DNA of 64,000 nucleotides from Wurfbainia villosa (taxonomy: Eukaryota; Streptophyta; Magnoliopsida; Zingiberales; Zingiberaceae). The stretch covers positions 84,803,174-84,867,173 of the forward strand of contig CM045991.1 in assembly GCA_025175895.1 (NCBI GenBank), written 5' to 3'. Below, piece by piece: positions 59,381 through 64,000 of the stretch; within the stretch, counting starts at the first letter, position 1, and each line of letters begins with the position of its first letter. The notes beneath the pieces were generated by a model. It saw nothing but the letters and a program-made list of their open reading frames with translations, did no database searches and was not told the DNA's origin. Both the position numbers and the translations under genes were made by a program.

Positions 59381-60477
59381 AGAAATCTAGGATAGTCAAC
59401 CATACATGATTTTATTTCATATCTTATTAAATGGTTGACTTATGATGATGTGGGTAGTTGACTTGTGGTTGGGTGTAATATATGACTTATGTTATTCATG
59501 ATCATAATATGTAATATTGTGATAATACTTGATTTATGATCATGATATACAATTATGATAATATGTGTTTTTATGATCATGATGGGTATTTTTGTATGAT
59601 ATATACTTAACCTTGGTAGAAAATGACATGAAATTGATGGCTAAGTATAATATGTTAGGTACATCTCACATTCACCATAAGACTAAGTTGATTGAAAACA
59701 TAGCATGGGTGAGATGTTAGGTTGATGCAAGTGCTTCACTAATGCTTATGGCATTTAGATGGGTCACTTAGAGTATCATGATATAGTAATCATAGACCAA
59801 CTATGGGGAAAGCTTATGTTAATTCATGTACATATTGTCCAAAGATCATAGTTGGATATTTTAAATGTTTTTAAATCATTTCATATTTTAAAATCTGTGA
59901 GTTGATGTTTTAAAATGTTTCAAGGCAAAACTAGGTCTTAAAGTTGATACAAAATTGAGACATTTTATAACTTTTGAGTTTTGCCTAATTTTTGAAAATA
60001 GAATGAATTTTCTTGAAAAATCATTTTTCATTGATAAAAGGACACATAAGAAATGTTTTCCCCAAATTTCATTATTTTTCAAATTTTCTAGAATTTTTAG
60101 TGCATTTCTGAAATCAGGTTCAGAAATTAGAAAAGACTGAAATTTAGGTGCCAGTTGACTGGTTATCTGATCCAGTCGACTGATGGAACTGTGCACAGCC
60201 TATTTTGGGTGTTTTTATCATGTTTTGGTATTTTTCTTCCATTAGACTTTGATACCTCATTATATAACATGTGTGTAATGCTTTTGATGGTGTCAAAGGG
60301 GGAGAAACGGTAGAGTTTAAGTTAATCATGCTAGGGGGAGAATTAGCATATGTTAAGGGGGAGTTGCATGTATTAAGGGGGAGTGTTTGATACTCATACA
60401 TGCTTATCTTCCTTATGTGTTTTTGTTAATGTTTTACCTAACTTAAACAGATTGCCACACATCAAAAAGGGGGAGAT
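59381..60477 (+). promoter_or_regulatory. non-coding tail of element C with polypurine tracts
   Basis: About 1.1 kb without gene or pol remnant. It holds stem-loop C, an AGTCGACTG pair near 60155-60182, and purine tracts near 60294, 60333, 60354, 60376 and 60465 (AAAAAGGGGGAG, adjacent to the LTR). Confidence 0.75.
59661..59717 (+). other. conserved stem-loop C (ACATCTCAC / GTGAGATGT)
   Basis: Arms 59661-59669 and 59709-59717, followed by TAGG, 280 bases after the gag stop, as in element D. Confidence 0.75.
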
Positions 60478-60833
60478 TGTTAAGGCAATCAACCCATGTA
60501 TGATGTGATTTTGATGTGTGTGGCAAAGTGTTTAAGTTAGGTTGATTATGTTGATTTGATATGTGTGTTTAGGTTGTGCAAGACTTAGTAAATCACACAT
60601 GAGTTAGCTTGATGAAAGCATTGTTGAGTTCACCATCTCATGGCTCAGGTCCTTGAGTCGGTGAAGGATGACATTGCAGAAGCCGTGCGCTTGGTGCATT
60701 CGAGGGACCGTCAGACGAGGAGCATTGGAGTGAAGCCAAAGGAAGCAAACTTCAGGGAAAGATGTGGAGGATGGCATTGCGGAAGCCGTGCACTTGGTGC
60801 ATCCGAGGGACGTGGTCGGACGAAGAGAGCTTC
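60478..60833 (+). repeat. 3' LTR of element C, first 356 bases
   Basis: TGTTAAGGCAATCAACCC... aligns with 42068-42420 of the 5' LTR and stops in CGAAGAGAGCTTC, where the Angela-like LTR begins. The rest lies outside the window. Confidence 0.88.
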
Positions 60834-63042
60834 TGTTAGTAATATATGAGAGATGTCCTAAGGCAATCGCCTTATGTATGAACCATTTATATGATAAATG
60901 AAGATTCACTATTTGAGTATACATATTTTATGTATTTGATTGGATCTTAAACTCATTTACTGAATGTCCACGATACGATTCACAGCATGAGAGAATTTGT
61001 GATTGGATCACAACTAGTGAGTATCTCTACATGTGTAATTGTGATGTATCGGAATTATCCCTAGTCAATGAATTGATGGATTTGGACACCATCAATTCTG
61101 TCGAGACTAGCACGAGGTATACTCCTTGGTGTATCCAAGCAGCTGATTCTCACTGGCTGGAGACATAGTGATGTCCGGAGTTAATCGTGGATGCTAGTTA
61201 TGGTAACTAGTTCATTGGAGTGACCAACCATAAGACTTCATATGGTTTTCTGCATATATAGATATGTCAATGAAGTTCTTACTGTGGCTTAAGTGCGATG
61301 TTCCTTTGACTTGCGGTATTCAAGTCATCTTGATCATGGAGACTTATGCTTTGACATCTTAAGCAAACATCTCTAAGGAGATGTGGACCCGAGATAATTG
61401 GGTATAAGTCGAAGTGATCGAAGGTGTTTGAATAGCCTATAAAGGATTCACCACTCCTTGCGAGGAGATGTATACCTATGGCCTCTCGTCGGATTGTTAC
61501 TAAAGTCTTTGGCCAAAGCATTACATGTTTAGAGTAAGGTACTCTTCGATACATGTGGAGTAACTAGAATCCGTAGGACGAGGAAATGATACTTGGGCTA
61601 GGTGTGGCGTAGTCGACCTAGTGGGGGACACAATAGACCATGTCCTGAACCAAGTGGGTATAAGATGAGTGAAGGAATGGGGCACGATTCATTCGAGCTC
61701 GAAGGGTTTCAGAAATAGTTCTGGATCAACCGTTGATCTTTTCGGTTAATTGGGGATCATGATGTACTACTAGGTGCCACTCATGATCGTTCTATAATTA
61801 ATGGTTAATTATAGACGGCCAACATAAACCGAGAACCTCTTTGGTCACACGCACAACGAGTGTAATCCAAAGGATTTAAAACGAGCTTGAGAATGGGATT
61901 CTCAGACCGAGAGAAACTATGTTTGGTTGGACCAAACATAAAGCGAGCATGAAATTGTTTCAGTCGCAATGGAAGCGTGGATGGGCCGTGTCTTATGAAG
62001 ACATAATGGATGGACAAAAATGGTTTGGTCCTAATCCAATGGATGAGAATAAACCAAAGGGTTTGGTTTATATTAAACGAATGAACCAAAGGTTGGTTCG
62101 GTTCGTTTTAACTTAAAATAAACCATCATGGTTTGGTTTATTTTAACTTATCTTAATGGAGCGGGTTAACGGGCTTTATGGATATGATCCATTAACCACT
62201 AAGAGAATTAGTTCTCTATAAAATAGGATTAAACCTAACCCTAAACCTAATCAAACTTGGCGCCCAACCTCCCTCTCCTATTCGGCGCCCAACTCCAAGC
62301 TGCCGCCGCCCAGCCCAAAGGTCCTCCAACCGGCGTCCAGAAGGTTGCTTCCTTCCTCCTCGCCGGCGTCGAGCTGCTGCCGGAAGAGTTCCGGTCATCC
62401 TCCTTAGGTTTGGCATCAAGGTGAGCACTTTGCTTCCTTGGTTTTGGCCGGCGCCTACTCCTCCACCAAGCTGTCCAGTTTTCTGGACAGCTTCTTCTCC
62501 TCTCGTCGGAGCGTCGTTTAGACGACGGTTAGTGCTCCGACAGCAGCCAACATACCGGGGATTTGATCTCCGGTAATCCTCTGAGGTGGAGGACGAAGGA
62601 TTCGTCAATCGGTTGACGAATACCTCTCCGGAGAAGCAAGTCATGAGGACTTGTCTTTAGGTCCGAATTTGGATTCGGACTGTGATCATCTCTCGATCAC
62701 ATCGTCTTCAACACGAGGCTAGTAACCCGTACGAAGACGAAGCTCGTGGCTTGGCGAAGTCATCCCGAGGAGCTCGGCGTGGATACGGATAGAGACGATT
62801 CTTACGAGAATCGTTCCGGTTGATGCCATTCCCGCTACACGTCATACGAAAGGTATAACGTAGTTTAATTTCCTTTTATTGCAATTTTAATTTACGGTTA
62901 TGTCTACACTTGTTGTAATAGCATGCGTGTGTTGTGTGTGTTGTAATAAATAGGAGTATTTATTATTTTTATTGCTTCCGCTGTGCTCATGTTTACGAAA
63001 CATGATCGAACACACACATGCCGCGGTGCCGGAAACCCAACA
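60834..63042 (+). repeat. 5' LTR of the plus-strand Angela-like element
   Basis: 2209 bp, TGTTAGTAATATATGAG...GGAAACCCAACA. It is the only uninterrupted copy of this LTR in the window. TATA box CTATAAAATAGG at about 62216-62227. U3 contains repeated GGTTTGGTTTATTTTAACTT phrases (62040-62155). Confidence 0.9.
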
Positions 63043-63043
63043 G

Positions 63044-63060
63044 TGGTATCAGAGCCCAGG
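63044..63060 (+). promoter_or_regulatory. primer binding site, Angela-like element
   Basis: TGGTATCAGAGCCCAGG, one base after the LTR. Confidence 0.92.
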
Positions 63061-64000
63061 TTGTGTTTCGACATAATCGTAAAATTGGTTTTGCGATAGT
63101 CATAATGTATTTCTGGAAATTTTCTAAATTTTGGAAATTTAGAAGTATTTATGGAAAATTTTCAATTTTGGAAAGTCTAGAAGTATTTATGGAAATCTTC
63201 CACTTTTGGAAAGTTGGAAGTATTTATGGAAATTGATATTTTCCATAAATAAAATATTTGATTAGATTCTTGAAAAATGTTTCCTAATTTAATCTTGATT
63301 TGATTTGGGAAATCAAATCTTTAAAATATTTTATTTCCATAAGTAGTTTTGAAGATTTAGGAAATTGGTTTCCTAAATAGATTTTCCTTAATCAAATAAT
63401 TCCATGAATAAAATATGTGATTAGATTTGGAAATTTGTTTCCTAATTTAATTATGATTTGATTTGGAGAATCAAATCTTAAACATATTTTATTTCCATAA
63501 ATAGTTATGACATATAAGGAAATATTGTACATGACATAATTGTATGACAGGTAGTTTCATTAGATGCATAACATAATGCCATGCGTGTCGTGACATGTAG
63601 ATGTATGCCATGTATGCCATGCCATGTATATAATAGTTATTTGCATGCAAAGAGGATGAGACATAAAACCCTAACTCAATATTAAAGCCTACACCTTCCA
63701 TTAATATGGTTAGAACCAGAGTTCCGCTTTCTTGTTTGGGTTGTTGGACTCTCTCAAGCCCTCGAACCCGAACATGTTCAAACCATGGAATAGTTTAATA
63801 CTAATATGGTAAGAGTCAGAGGTCAATCGTTAGCTTTGGTTGTTGGACTCTCTCCAAGCTGGGCTAATTGGTTGAATGCGCTCTAACCATATTAAAACTA
63901 TTCTTGATTAATGGGTTGGCTTTAACCTGGAGCATCGGCTTGTTGGACTCTCTCCAAGGTCGATGTTAAGGGAGGTGAAGTTGGGTGCTGTGCATAAGAT
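63061..64000 (+). other. leader of the Angela-like element
   Basis: About 940 bases with no gene. It holds three copies of a 38-bp A/T-rich unit with GAAGTATTTATGGAAA (63100-63236) and three copies of TTGTTGGACTCTCTC (63741, 63840, 63940). Gag presumably starts to the right. Confidence 0.65.

Larger units (their letters stand above)
42068..60833 (+). mobile_element. gag-only SIRE-lineage element C (non-autonomous), split by D and cut by an Angela-like LTR
   Basis: 5' LTR 42068-43333, primer binding site, gag (43398-44790, resuming at 59142-59380), non-coding tail with stem-loop and polypurine tracts, 3' LTR from 60478, broken at 60833. No protease, integrase, RT or RNase H is present between gag and the 3' LTR. 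With D removed the element is about 4.4 kb up to the break in the 3' LTR. The left flank AGCCA (42063-42067) is the candidate target duplication; its partner would lie outside the window. Confidence 0.87.
60834..64000 (+). mobile_element. plus-strand Tork/Angela-like copia element, 5' end
   Basis: 5' LTR, primer binding site and leader; gag is not reached before the window ends. The LTR matches those at 7207, 12361-24816 and 25712-39019. Candidate left target site GCTTC (60829-60833). Confidence 0.88.

Noticed and set aside
1..64000. Possible host genes between elements
   Set aside because: After placing all LTR boundaries, no gap of host sequence remains that shows exons, codon bias or a known domain.

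Overview
The window looks like repeat-dense nuclear DNA from a large-genome plant, most likely a monocot; the species cannot be read from the sequence. I find no host gene, tRNA, rRNA or CRISPR array. Nearly every base belongs to an LTR retrotransposon or a fragment of one, and the elements sit inside each other. Most copia elements carry SIRE/Sirevirus hallmarks: a long gag with a zinc knuckle and coiled coil, a characteristic integrase/RT, an initiator-Met-tRNA-type primer binding site, and several polypurine tracts before the 3' LTR. The rest are a Tork/Angela-like copia family with long LTRs, a Tat-type gypsy and a Tekay/Del-type gypsy.

Left part (1-12.4 kb): SIRE element A (+, 5' end outside the window, ending at 7206) lies in an Angela-like LTR (rest at 7207-8508). 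That LTR lies in the gag of a minus-strand SIRE element (8509-11049), which lies in a minus-strand Tat gypsy gag (11050-12360, continuing at 24822-25147).

Middle (12.4-26.2 kb): a solo Angela-like LTR (12361-24816, TSD CCTTT) splits the Tat gag. It is itself split by a decayed Tekay gypsy (12769-22102, TSD TAAAC) and by a solo SIRE LTR (22943-24356, TSD TTGAA). The Tekay 3' LTR carries a SINE-like foldback with a 61-bp palindrome. A head-to-head LTR inverted repeat lies at 25148-25711.

Right part (25.7-64 kb): a minus-strand Angela-like copia (25712-42067) holds SIRE B in its 3' LTR (26228-37764, TSD TCTTC) and is broken at 42068 by SIRE C. C (42068-60833) holds D in its gag (44791-59136, TSD ATAGA); D holds E (48243-57106, TSD ACAAA). 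The C 3' LTR is broken at 60834 by a plus-strand Angela-like element that runs off the window.

How the genes work together: gag forms the particle; protease, integrase, RT and RNase H copy and insert the element. C and D carry gag only and no pol, so they would need enzymes from an autonomous relative. B carries a third ORF with an apparent promoter and intron of its own. All coding copies here have stops, frameshifts or lost catalytic residues, although some frameshifts may be assembly errors. A stem-loop with ATCTCAC/GTGAGAT arms recurs in all five plus-strand SIRE elements, including the gag-only ones.
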